Source: Prolixibacteraceae bacterium (GTDB lineage Bacteria; Bacteroidota; Bacteroidia; Bacteroidales; Prolixibacteraceae). From it: a stretch of 42,735 nt of DNA. A program made the translations under genes and the position numbers. The number at the start of each line of letters is the position of its first letter. Within the stretch, counting starts at the first letter, position 1. Positions 34,049-42,453 of this stretch are shown here, piece after piece. The notes below the pieces were generated by a model. The model was not told the DNA's origin. It was given only the letters and a program-made list of their open reading frames with translations, and searched no databases. Where the stretch lies: assembly GCA_025355875.1 (NCBI GenBank), contig JANXYV010000069.1:1-42735 (forward strand). Direction: 5' to 3'.

Positions 34049-37000
34049 ATGTCGAAAATCCTGATCAACCAATACTACCAAAACCTCGACCGGACCCTTC
34101 AGTTCGGGAAAAGCCGAAACGAACAAAGCATCCGCAACCACTTCTGGCATTTGCTCAACGACTATGCCCGTAAATCGAATTATGAAGTGGTTCCTGAAGT
34201 GTCGGTTATGGGCACCCGGGGGCAAAAAGTACGCCCCGACGGTGTGGTGAAAAACCTTTGGGGTCTGGACATCGGTTTATGGGAGAGCAAAGACGGAAAA
34301 GACGATTTTGAAGTCGAGATTGACTCGAAAATCAAAAAAGGTTATCCCCTTACCAATATTCTTTTTGAGGATAGCAATATAGCTGTGCTCTTTCAGAGGG
34401 GAGAAGAGGTAAGACGTGCCAAAATGCGCGATGCCGATCAGTTGCACGACCTGCTTACCATGTTCATCAACTTTAAAAGCGAAACGGTTTATAAGTTTGA
34501 AGAGGCCATTGAAAAGTTCAAAGCCGATATTCCAATCATTGTTGAAACTCTTCGCAAAAAGATTGTTGAGAGCCGTGAAAAAAATCCCAACTTCCAGACT
34601 GTACAAAACACCTTTCTCGAACTCTGCAAGGCCGAAATTAATCCTGACATCACCCTGGAAGACATTCGCGAAATGATGATCCAGCACATCCTCACCAGCG
34701 ACATTTTCAACCGCATATTCGACGATCCCGATTTCCACCGGCATAATACAATTGCCGCTGAACTGGAAAAACTGATCGAAACGCTTTTTAGTTATGCCGA
34801 ACGCCGCAACCTGCTGAATTCCATAGAGCATTATTACGAAGCCATTAACGCCACGGCTGCCGGAATCACCGACCACCACGAGAAACAAAAATTCCTGAAG
34901 GTGATCTACGAAAACTTTTACAAAGTATATAATCCCAAGGCTGCCGACCGCCTGGGCGTGGTTTATACGCCCAACGAAATTGTGCGGTTTATGGTAGAAA
35001 GCACCAACTACTTACTCCACAAACATTTTGGCAAAACACTGGCCGACCGCAATGTTGAAATCCTGGACCCGGCAACCGGAACTGGTACGTTTATCTGCGA
35101 CATTATTGAACATGCTATTCCCAAACAGGATTTAGCCTGGAAATTCAAAAACGAACTCCACGCCAACGAGGTAGCCATTTTGCCTTACTACATTGCCAAC
35201 CTCAACATCGAATATACTTTCAAGCAGAAAATGCAATATTACGCCGAGTTTCCGAACCTCTGCTTTGTTGATACGCTCGACAACACCGATGCCCTTTCGT
35301 ACTCCGGGAAACAACACACCCTGTTTGGCCTGAGCAGCGAAAACACCGAACGAATCCGCCGCCAAAACAGCAAAAAAATTTCGGTGGTGATTGGAAACCC
35401 GCCATACAATGCCAACCAGCTCAACGAAAACGAGAACAACAAAAACCGCGAATATCCAACCATCGACAAGCGGATAAAGGATACGTACATTAAATACAGC
35501 ACGGCGCAGAAAACCAAGGTGTACGACATGTACTCGCGTTTTTACCGCTGGGGAATGGACCGGCTCGATAAAAATGGTGTACTGGCCATGATTACCAACC
35601 GAAGTTTTATCGACAGCCGCACCTTCGACGGCTTTCGTAAATGTGTGCTCGATGAATATGCTTACGCCTATATTGTTGACACCAAAAGCGACGTGCGCGC
35701 CAACCCCAAGATTGCCGGAACCACCCACAACGTCTTTGGCATCCAAACCGGCGTGGCCATTATGTTCCTGATCAAAAAAGAGAAGCAGGAAGGCCCTTGC
35801 CAAATAGAATACGTGAGCATGGAAGACGATTGGCGCAAAGAGGTTAAGCTCGACTGGCTAAAGAATAACCCGATTGCCAACATCCATTTCGAAACCATCC
35901 ATCCTGATAAAAACAACAACTGGATAAACCTTTCGGAGGAAAATGATTGGGAGGAATTGTTACCTGTTGCCGATAAAAATGTAAAACTTGGAAAAGGCGG
36001 AAATGCCATTTTTAAATTGTTCTCTTTGGGCGTGGTAACCAACAGGGATGAGTGGGTTTATGATGAAAATCAGACCGCATTAGAAAAGAAAGTTCAGTAT
36101 TTGATTAATGTCTACAATACCGATTTGCAAAGGCTGAAAGGGAAGGACAAAAATATAATTAAAGATGAAGTTGATTATTCTATAAAATGGACGAGAGCGG
36201 TTAAAAATGATTTGTTTAGAAATAAGGAATACAAAATAAATGAATCATTGATTATTGATAGTCTTTATCGTCCATTTGTAAAAAGGAAGTTGTATTTCAG
36301 TAATGAACTAAATGAAATGCAATACCAAAATAATCTGATTTTTGGGAACAACGGAAAACTTGAAAATACCTCAATCAATGTAAATTCAAATGGAATTGAT
36401 TTAAAGTTCTTTGCATCAAATATTATATCTGATTTGCATTTTGTTGGAGATAACCAGTGTCTTCCTCTTTACCGATACGACAAAAACGGAAACCGCACTG
36501 AAAACATTACAGACTGGGCGTTGGAGCGGTTTCGGGTGAGATATTCCTCACCCCCGGCCCCTCTCCAAAACGGAGAGGGGTGTCCGAAGGACGGGGTTAG
36601 GAAAGAAGAGGGGCTTGGGGAGAGGAGCCGCACCGTTGAGGTTCATCTGCCGCCTCAACTTTTGGAAAATGCCAGAGAATTGAGAAAAAATCAGACCGAC
36701 GCCGAAGAAATGTTGTGGCAATTGTTGCGGAACAGGCAGTTGGGTAATTTGAAGTTTCGGCGGCAACATCCACTGAGAGTCGGTTTCATACTGGATTTTT
36801 ATTGCGCCGATAAAAAACTGGGAATTGAACTTGATGGCGGATACCACAATTCAGCTGATCAGAAGGAACAGGATTCCCAGCGAACAGAAGCGATCAACGA
36901 ATACGGAATCCATATCATCCGCTTCACCAACGAGGAAGTGATCAACCATACCGATTCTGTGTTAAGACAGATACTTTCCTCACCCCCGCCCCCTCTCCAA

Positions 37001-37573
37001 AATGGAGAGGGGTGTCGGGGTGAGGTGGTGAGGAAGGAAGACATTTTCCATTACATCTACGCCGTACTGCACAATCCGGCCTACCGAAAAAAGTACGAGC
37101 TAAACCTGAAACGGGAGTTTCCGCGCATCCCGTTTTATGAAAACTTTGCCCAATGGTGCGGCTGGGGCCAACGCCTGATGGAATTGCACATTGGTTACGA
37201 AACTGTTGAGCCTTTCGCGTTGGAAGTTCACAACTCCCTTCTCCCATCGGGAGAAGGGCAGGGGATGAGGGATCTTAAAGTAAAAGCCAAGCTAAAGGCC
37301 GACAAAGAGACCGGAATTATTGAGATTGACGAACTGACTTACCTGAAAGGCATTCCGAAAATAGCCTGGGAATATAAACTTGGCAACCGTTCGGCGCTCG
37401 AATGGGTGCTCGACCAGTATAAGGAAAAGAAGCCCAAAGACCCTACCATTGCCGAAAAGTTCGATACCTACCGTTTTGCCGAATACAAAGACCACGTGAT
37501 CGACCTGCTGAAACGGGTCTGCACCGTGAGTGTCGAAACCATGAAGATTATCAGCGAGATGGAATTGGTTTGA
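34049..37573 (+). CDS. Type ISP restriction-modification protein with an inserted DUF559 nuclease domain
   Basis: This is a single-chain restriction-modification protein of 1174 residues. Near residues 64-81 a PD-(D/E)xK-like nuclease site is seen (RPDG, then ESKD). The N6-adenine methyltransferase follows, with motif I DPATGTGTF at 340 and NPPY at 450-453. Then comes a target-recognition region and the ISP C-terminus (EDIFHYIYAVLHNP, LNLKREFPRIPFYENF). I see no helicase motifs, unlike LlaBIII-type ISP enzymes, so it may be a shorter variant. Residues about 833-977 are a DUF559 domain flanked by palindromic repeats, and a further repeat is read at about 1062-1076. It stands alone. ATG 34049 follows the -7 box; TTG 34013 overlaps it. 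Confidence 0.85.
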   Translation: MSKILINQYYQNLDRTLQFGKSRNEQSIRNHFWHLLNDYARKSNYEVVPEVSVMGTRGQKVRPDGVVKNLWGLDIGLWESKDGKDDFEVEIDSKIKKGYPLTNILFEDSNIAVLFQRGEEVRRAKMRDADQLHDLLTMFINFKSETVYKFEEAIEKFKADIPIIVETLRKKIVESREKNPNFQTVQNTFLELCKAEINPDITLEDIREMMIQHILTSDIFNRIFDDPDFHRHNTIAAELEKLIETLFSYAERRNLLNSIEHYYEAINATAAGITDHHEKQKFLKVIYENFYKVYNPKAADRLGVVYTPNEIVRFMVESTNYLLHKHFGKTLADRNVEILDPATGTGTFICDIIEHAIPKQDLAWKFKNELHANEVAILPYYIANLNIEYTFKQKMQYYAEFPNLCFVDTLDNTDALSYSGKQHTLFGLSSENTERIRRQNSKKISVVIGNPPYNANQLNENENNKNREYPTIDKRIKDTYIKYSTAQKTKVYDMYSRFYRWGMDRLDKNGVLAMITNRSFIDSRTFDGFRKCVLDEYAYAYIVDTKSDVRANPKIAGTTHNVFGIQTGVAIMFLIKKEKQEGPCQIEYVSMEDDWRKEVKLDWLKNNPIANIHFETIHPDKNNNWINLSEENDWEELLPVADKNVKLGKGGNAIFKLFSLGVVTNRDEWVYDENQTALEKKVQYLINVYNTDLQRLKGKDKNIIKDEVDYSIKWTRAVKNDLFRNKEYKINESLIIDSLYRPFVKRKLYFSNELNEMQYQNNLIFGNNGKLENTSINVNSNGIDLKFFASNIISDLHFVGDNQCLPLYRYDKNGNRTENITDWALERFRVRYSSPPAPLQNGEGCPKDGVRKEEGLGERSRTVEVHLPPQLLENARELRKNQTDAEEMLWQLLRNRQLGNLKFRRQHPLRVGFILDFYCADKKLGIELDGGYHNSADQKEQDSQRTEAINEYGIHIIRFTNEEVINHTDSVLRQILSSPPPPLQNGEGCRGEVVRKEDIFHYIYAVLHNPAYRKKYELNLKREFPRIPFYENFAQWCGWGQRLMELHIGYETVEPFALEVHNSLLPSGEGQGMRDLKVKAKLKADKETGIIEIDELTYLKGIPKIAWEYKLGNRSALEWVLDQYKEKKPKDPTIAEKFDTYRFAEYKDHVIDLLKRVCTVSVETMKIISEMELV
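36545..36601 (+). repeat. Palindromic repeat copy 1, in frame in the ISP gene
   Basis: Bases 36545-36584 match 36977-37016 at 38 of 40 positions in the same orientation. CCCCTCTCC pairs with GGAGAGGGG around an AAAAC loop. GTCC/GGAC (36582-36592) forms a second arm, and CCTCACCCC (36546-36554) pairs with GGGGTTAGG (36593-36601) with one mismatch as the outer stem. It is translated in frame (SSPPAPLQNGEGC). Confidence 0.85.
36640..36976 (+). other. DUF559 (Vsr-like) endonuclease domain embedded in the ISP gene
   Basis: The translated segment is a near-complete DUF559 domain of about 110 residues. It opens with a helical RKNQTDAEEMLWQLLRNR region and FRRQHPLRVGFILDFYC. The active-site strand IELDGGYH carries the catalytic acidic pair, and RTEAINEYGIHIIRFTNEEV follows. 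DUF559 proteins are normally free-standing single-domain nucleases related to the very-short-patch repair fold. Here the domain has no start codon of its own needed, because the host frame reads through both boundaries. It lies between repeat copies 1 and 2. Confidence 0.85.
36977..37025 (+). repeat. Palindromic repeat copy 2, in frame in the ISP gene
   Basis: This copy has a perfect inner stem CCCCTCTCC/GGAGAGGGG (36990-36998 and 37004-37012) and a perfect outer stem CCTCACCCC/GGGGTGAGG (36978-36986 and 37017-37025). It lacks the extra GTCC/GGAC arm of copy 1. Its start is exactly 432 bases after the start of copy 1. Confidence 0.85.
37231..37275 (+). repeat. Third in-frame palindrome in the ISP gene
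   Basis: CCCTTCTCCC (37236-37245) and GGGAGAAGGG (37249-37258) form a perfect 10-bp stem with a three-base loop, followed by a G-rich tail. It is read as SLLPSGEGQGMRD inside the C-terminal host domain, between EPFALEVHN and LKVKAKLKA. It is a related but distinct palindrome type. Confidence 0.65.
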
Positions 37574-37610
37574 TTTGCCTGGTTTTTCGTCCTGGAAAAG
37601 AATACAAAAA

Positions 37611-37636
37611 AAGGCTGCCCTTTTCGGAACAGCCTT
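37611..37636. terminator. Terminator between the ISP gene and nrdJ
   Basis: AAGGCTG (37611-37617) pairs with CAGCCTT (37630-37636) with A-runs before and A/T-rich sequence after. It lies between converging genes and can serve both. Confidence 0.8.
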
Positions 37637-37678
37637 CAAAAATTTTGGTTTTTGGTATAGGTAAGTACAAACGATTGA

Positions 37679-40243
37679 TTAGCCGCATTTGGAGGTTCCA
37701 CAGTCGGGGCAAATTAAGCATCCTTCCTGGTAGATGACATTGTGCGAACCACATTCGCCGCAAACCGAGCCTTCGGCAACGGTTCCATCCGGAACATATT
37801 TTTTCAGTGCACGGGCCACTCCGGCTTTCCAGCTGTTGATCGTGTCGTTGTCGAATTGCAGACTGGTTACCGTATCCACCACTTTGTGGATCGGCATTCC
37901 GTGACGCAATACTCCGGAAATCAGTTTGGCATAATTCCAAAAAACGGGATTGAATTTGTACGACAAACCTTCGATAGTAGTCTTGTAGCCTTGTTTGTTG
38001 GTGTACTGGAAATCGTAGCGTTTCGTTCCATCCTGATTGACATGCTTGATGATTTTCCCGCTTTGAACAGACCGGGGCAGAAGAATTCCGTCTTCGTCGT
38101 CTGAAAGCCCGGTGAAGATTTCATATGGACGACCGTCGATGGTGCCTATAAAGGCCACCCATTTGTCTTTCGAATTCTGAAAACGTACCACATCTGCTTC
38201 CAGTTCAGTTGGCCTTTGGGTTGGGAATACGCTTTCAACCACCACTTCTTCTTCCTCTTCTTTTTTGTTGGAGATGAGCACTCCTGAGCGCGATCCGTCG
38301 CGGTAAACAGTCACGCCTTTGCAGCCGCTTTTCCAAGCTTCGAAATAGAGTTTTCCAACTAGACTTTCGTCGGCATCGGCCGGAAGGTTGATGGTTACGC
38401 TAATCGAATGGTCGACCCATTTCTGGATTTTTCCCTGCATCCTGACTTTGGCCATCCAATCCACGTCGTTCGAGGTAGCCTTGTAGTAGGGCGATTTTGC
38501 AATTAATTCATCCAGATCGGCTTCCGGATAATTCTTCTTCAATTCGAAGCCGTTCACTTCCATCCATTCTTTGAATTTATGATGGAAAACCACATATTCT
38601 TCCCACGAATCGCCTATTTCGTCAACGAAGTCAACTTTTACATTTTTATCGCCCGGGTTCACTTTCCGGCGGCGTTTATAAACCGGCATAAAAACCGGTT
38701 CAATTCCTGAAGTGGTCTGGGTCATCAGGCTGGTGGTGCCGGTTGGCGCTATCGTGAGCAGTGCAATGTTTCGGCGGCCATATTTGGCCATATCCTGGTA
38801 TAATTCTTCATCCTCGGCACGAAGGCGTTTGATCATCGGGTTATTTTTTTCGCGCTCGGTGCTGTAAATGGCAAATGCTCCACGTTCTTTGGCCATTACC
38901 ACCGACGAACGGTAGGCTTCGAGGGCAACCGTTTTGTGGATTTCTTCACTGAAATCAGTGGCGTCGTCAGTTCCGTAACGCAGTCCAAGTGCAGCAAGCA
39001 TATCCCCTTCAGCGGTAATTCCAACTCCGGTGCGGCGTCCTTCTTTGGCTTTGGTCTGAATTTTCAGCCACATCGACCGTTCAATGTGTTTGATATCTTC
39101 ATTTTCAGGATCTTCGTCGATCTTGGATAGAATTCCGTTGATTTTTTCCAGTTCAAGATCGATAATATCGTCCATCATGCGCTGAGCAAAACCAACGTGC
39201 TTTTTGAAAAGGTCAAAATTGAACTTTGACTGCGGGGTAAACGGATTTTCCACGTATGCATAAAGATTAACAGCAATCAGGCGGCAGCTGTCGTACGGGC
39301 AAAGCGGAATTTCGCCGCAAGGATTGGTAGAAACGGTTTTGTAGCCCAGATCGGCATAACAATCAGGCACCGATTCCCTGATGATGGTATCCCAGAATAA
39401 GATCCCCGGCTCAGCCGACTTCCATGCATTATGCACAATCTTTTTCCAGAGTCCTTCTGCATCAATTTCCTTGATATACTTGGGATGCTTGGCGTCAATC
39501 GGATATTGTGTCATGTACTTCTGCCCTGCCTCAACGGTCCGCATAAAATCGTCATGAATTTTTACTGAAACGTTCGCACCGGTAACTTTTCCCTGTTCGA
39601 GTTTGGCATCGATGAACGATTCTGCATCAGGATGTTTAATCGAAACGGAAAGCATAAGCGCACCCCGGCGGCCATCCTGTGCCACTTCACGGGTGGAATT
39701 GGAATAACGTTCCATAAATGGAACAATACCGGTAGATGTTAAAGCTGAATTTTTTACCGGAGAACCTTTGGGCCTGATATGGGATAAATCGTGGCCAACA
39801 CCACCCCGCCTTTTCATCAGTTGTACTTGCTCCTGATCAACCTTCAGGATTCCGCCGTATGAATCTGAATTTCCTTCATTGCCAATCACAAAACAGTTCG
39901 ACAGCGAGGCAATCTGAAAATCGTTGCCAATTCCGGTCATTGGTCCACCCTGGGGAATGATGTAATTGAAATCTTTCAGGAGCGCAAAGATTTCCTCTTC
40001 GGTCATCGGGTTTAGATAATTCGTTTCAATTCGTGCAATTTCTGATGCCAGGCGATGATGCATATCATCCGGAGTATGTTCGTAGAGGTTGCCGTACGAA
40101 TCCTTCAATGCATATTTATTGACCCAGACCCTTGCAGCAAGGTCGTCTCCTTTAAAATAAATCAGAGAAGCTTCAAAAGCTTCATTCTGTGAATACGTAG
40201 TTTTCATAGTTGGAGGCTCAATTGCCACGTTCTTGAATGTCAT
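37679..40243 (-). CDS. nrdJ: Adenosylcobalamin-dependent (class II) ribonucleotide reductase
   Basis: This enzyme reduces ribonucleotides to deoxyribonucleotides with a B12 radical and does not need oxygen or a second subunit. The 854-residue protein carries SNCFVIGNE and NPCGEIPLCPYDSC, with the active-site cysteines, and the GxGx-rich LTIAPTGTTSLMTQTTSGIEP block. A C-terminal domain has four-cysteine zinc-ribbon pairs (CGECGSHN and CPDCGTSKCG), which supply the reducing cysteine pair. ATG 40243 is preferred; ATG 40207 is possible, while 40333 would add unlike residues. No cobalamin riboswitch box was found upstream. Confidence 0.92.
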   Translation of the reverse strand: MTFKNVAIEPPTMKTTYSQNEAFEASLIYFKGDDLAARVWVNKYALKDSYGNLYEHTPDDMHHRLASEIARIETNYLNPMTEEEIFALLKDFNYIIPQGGPMTGIGNDFQIASLSNCFVIGNEGNSDSYGGILKVDQEQVQLMKRRGGVGHDLSHIRPKGSPVKNSALTSTGIVPFMERYSNSTREVAQDGRRGALMLSVSIKHPDAESFIDAKLEQGKVTGANVSVKIHDDFMRTVEAGQKYMTQYPIDAKHPKYIKEIDAEGLWKKIVHNAWKSAEPGILFWDTIIRESVPDCYADLGYKTVSTNPCGEIPLCPYDSCRLIAVNLYAYVENPFTPQSKFNFDLFKKHVGFAQRMMDDIIDLELEKINGILSKIDEDPENEDIKHIERSMWLKIQTKAKEGRRTGVGITAEGDMLAALGLRYGTDDATDFSEEIHKTVALEAYRSSVVMAKERGAFAIYSTEREKNNPMIKRLRAEDEELYQDMAKYGRRNIALLTIAPTGTTSLMTQTTSGIEPVFMPVYKRRRKVNPGDKNVKVDFVDEIGDSWEEYVVFHHKFKEWMEVNGFELKKNYPEADLDELIAKSPYYKATSNDVDWMAKVRMQGKIQKWVDHSISVTINLPADADESLVGKLYFEAWKSGCKGVTVYRDGSRSGVLISNKKEEEEEVVVESVFPTQRPTELEADVVRFQNSKDKWVAFIGTIDGRPYEIFTGLSDDEDGILLPRSVQSGKIIKHVNQDGTKRYDFQYTNKQGYKTTIEGLSYKFNPVFWNYAKLISGVLRHGMPIHKVVDTVTSLQFDNDTINSWKAGVARALKKYVPDGTVAEGSVCGECGSHNVIYQEGCLICPDCGTSKCG

Positions 40244-40566
40244 AACCCGATTTTTTAGATCTTTAATAATTGTTAAAAGATTGTAAACGTGATAGAATTT
40301 TTGTTCACGCCGGTTCGTTTTTGCTGTATGCAATATAGCGTCAATGTTTAAAAAAAAGAATGCGAATTTTGGGAAAATTAAGAAAAGTTATCAACCTGAC
40401 CATGTTAGTAAATTGCATATCAATCTATTAAACATTTAAGTGTTACAAAATGTTTACAAAAATATTAACCAGAATACAATTGTGTAAACTCGCCTTTCTG
40501 GAAAAAGCCTGATAGAAAGCTTATTGGGAAAGATTATTGTTTGATTGAATTCAATCAAAAATTCGA
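40244..40566. other. Intergenic region upstream of nrdJ
   Basis: A 323-base A+T-rich stretch lies between nrdJ and waaA, both on the minus strand. I see no gene. TATTTTTG on the minus strand (40457-40464) is a -7-type candidate, but it would leave a leader over 200 bases. AACATTTAAGTGTT at 40431-40444 is a near-palindrome that could be a regulator site. It is too unlike the NrdR box consensus to call. Confidence 0.6.
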
Positions 40567-41805
40567 TCAGTGTTGATTGAAAACTCTTTCTAAAATTAAG
40601 TTCGTAGCTCCCAGGTTCTGATTGGTAAATTCAACGCATTTCTCCGAAATCGCTGATCTCTTCTGTGCATCCTCCAGTAATGAATCCAGAACAGTTTCGA
40701 GCGATTCAAAGTCTTCCACCGGAAAGGCGATCTCAAGTTTGACCATCGTTGTCGCTTCATTGAATTTCCTGTAATCCGGGCCAAACAGAATCGGCATTCC
40801 AAAAATGGCAGCCTCGAGTGTATTGTGGATTCCGGAACTAAAACCTCCGCCAATATAGGCCAGATCGGCATATTTATAAAGTGACGACAGAATTCCAATG
40901 GTATCAACAATCATCACCTGCCTGTTCATAACGGCTTCGTCGCTGGCTTCTGTATAACAAATAACGTCACTTTTTAACAGGTTTATCAACCTTTCAATGT
41001 TTCCCTGCTTGGTCTCATGCGGGGCAATGATGAATTTGGTTTCGGGGTGGGTATGAATGTATCTGATCAGCAATTCCTCATCAGGTTTCCAGGTACTCCC
41101 GGCAACGACCAACAAACTGTTCCCCTTGAATTTTTCAACCAACGGAAAGGATTTCCCTCTAAGCGCAATTTCGGCTACCCGATCGAAACGCGTGTCACCC
41201 GTTTTGGACACATTCCGGATGCCCAGACTTCCAAGCAATTCAACTGAAGCATCGTCCTGAACAAAGAAATGGGAAACGCCAAACAGCATTTTCCGGTACC
41301 ATTTTCCGGAGGGCCTTTTTTTAAAGAAATGCTGGTCGGCGCGAAATATGGCCGAGACCAGGTATAATGGAATCTGTCTTTTCTTTAGCTCACTGATGTA
41401 GTGAAACCAGAATTCGTATTTTATAAAGAATACCTTTTCGGGGCGCACCAGGTCGATCAGTTTCCGTGCATTTCTTTTGGTATCGGGAGGAAGGTAGAAT
41501 ATGTAGTCGGCCAGTTCGTAATTTTTGCGGATTTCGTATCCTGAAGGAGAGAAAAAAGTCAGGAAAATTTGGTATTCCGGATGTTGTTTCCGGATGGCTT
41601 CAATCAGAGGACGGCCTTGTTCGAATTCGCCCAATGATGCACAATGTAACCAGATAATTGGTCTTACGTGATTGATTTCTGTTTTCAATCCGGCAAAAAC
41701 CTCTGCACGCCCCTTGCTGATCTGCTTTGCTTTCAGGCTGAAAGGTGCAGCCAGCCTGATCAGGAGTGAATAGAGAAAAATGGAAACTGAATAGATAAAT
41801 TTCAT
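40567..41805 (-). CDS. waaA: 3-deoxy-D-manno-octulosonic acid (Kdo) transferase
   Basis: WaaA/KdtA adds Kdo residues to lipid IVA. The 412-residue inner-membrane protein has a short N-terminal membrane segment (about 1-20), the WLHCASLGEFEQGRP motif with the catalytic glutamate (about 52-66) and a GT-B fold. The second domain has VVAGSTWKPDEE and IAPHE, and the CMP-Kdo-binding YIGGGFSSGIHNTLEAAIFG near residue 310. Length and order are normal. It belongs to lipid A synthesis with the LpxH and KdsC-like genes of this window, though they are not clustered. Confidence 0.94.
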   Translation of the reverse strand: MKFIYSVSIFLYSLLIRLAAPFSLKAKQISKGRAEVFAGLKTEINHVRPIIWLHCASLGEFEQGRPLIEAIRKQHPEYQIFLTFFSPSGYEIRKNYELADYIFYLPPDTKRNARKLIDLVRPEKVFFIKYEFWFHYISELKKRQIPLYLVSAIFRADQHFFKKRPSGKWYRKMLFGVSHFFVQDDASVELLGSLGIRNVSKTGDTRFDRVAEIALRGKSFPLVEKFKGNSLLVVAGSTWKPDEELLIRYIHTHPETKFIIAPHETKQGNIERLINLLKSDVICYTEASDEAVMNRQVMIVDTIGILSSLYKYADLAYIGGGFSSGIHNTLEAAIFGMPILFGPDYRKFNEATTMVKLEIAFPVEDFESLETVLDSLLEDAQKRSAISEKCVEFTNQNLGATNLILERVFNQH

Positions 41806-41848
41806 TCCAAGTTAGTTTTTTTTGTTCAGGCAAGTTCGCAAAATAGAA

Positions 41849-42304
41849 TCAAAGGCTTTGCAGATACCCGGAATCTTTTTTCAGATTTGGCTGCATTGAT
41901 GCTTCTACTGCCAGCTGATCGCAGCGTTCGTTCTCCGGAATTTCTGCATGTCCCTTCACCCATACAAATTTCACATGATGTTTTTGATAAATTTTGACAA
42001 ACCGCAACCATAAATCTTCATTCTTTTTCCCTTTGAACCTGATTTTTATCCAATTCCATATCCAACCTTTTTCAACAGCATCCACCACATATTTCGAGTC
42101 AGAATAGATGGTCACCTGCGAGTTCTCTATTTTCAGGGATTCCAGACCAGCAATGGCGGCCAGTAATTCCATCCGGTTATTGGTGGTCAGCTCAAAACCT
42201 TCCGACAATTCTTTCCTGAATTTCCCCGAAAGCAGAACCACTCCATATCCACCCGGACCCGGATTGCCTCTTGATGAGCCATCAGTATAGATTGTAATGT
42301 TCAA
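41849..42304 (-). CDS. rnhA: Ribonuclease HI
   Basis: RNase HI degrades the RNA strand of RNA-DNA hybrids. The 151-residue protein shows TDGSSRGNPGPGGYGVV, with the first catalytic Asp at residue 8, then NRMELLAAIAGLE with the catalytic Glu and IYSDSKYVV with the next Asp. WVKGHAEIPENERCD supplies the final His and Asp. The start is TTG at 42304; a stop codon lies two codons upstream and no ATG occurs in between. The N-terminal hybrid-binding domain of the longer type is absent. Confidence 0.95.
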   Translation of the reverse strand: MNITIYTDGSSRGNPGPGGYGVVLLSGKFRKELSEGFELTTNNRMELLAAIAGLESLKIENSQVTIYSDSKYVVDAVEKGWIWNWIKIRFKGKKNEDLWLRFVKIYQKHHVKFVWVKGHAEIPENERCDQLAVEASMQPNLKKDSGYLQSL

Positions 42305-42322
42305 AGTTTATCGTATAAAAAG

Positions 42323-42368
42323 GTCATTGGTTGTCATTGCGTCATTATGTCATTGGTTGTCATTGGTT
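42323..42368 (+). repeat. Short tandem repeat in the S46 peptidase/rnhA spacer
   Basis: Five units beginning GTCATT occur in a row: three of the form GTCATTGGTT and two eight-base variants. An inverse copy lies just after. They lie downstream of the S46 peptidase and upstream of rnhA. Confidence 0.8.
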
Positions 42369-42453
42369 GTGAAGCGATGCGTAAGTACATGACAATTAAT
42401 GACGCGAAGCAAAAGACCAAAAACGACTTGCCAACTCCCGAGTTATCAGGAAT

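Noticed and set aside
36545-37025. DUF559 insert as an intein
   Set aside because: No splice-type Cys or Ser at the start, no HN-C end and no Hint-type blocks; the boundaries are palindromic repeats.
40244-40566. Cobalamin riboswitch or NrdR boxes before nrdJ
   Set aside because: No B12-box sequence was found on the minus strand, and the one near-palindrome does not fit the NrdR box consensus.
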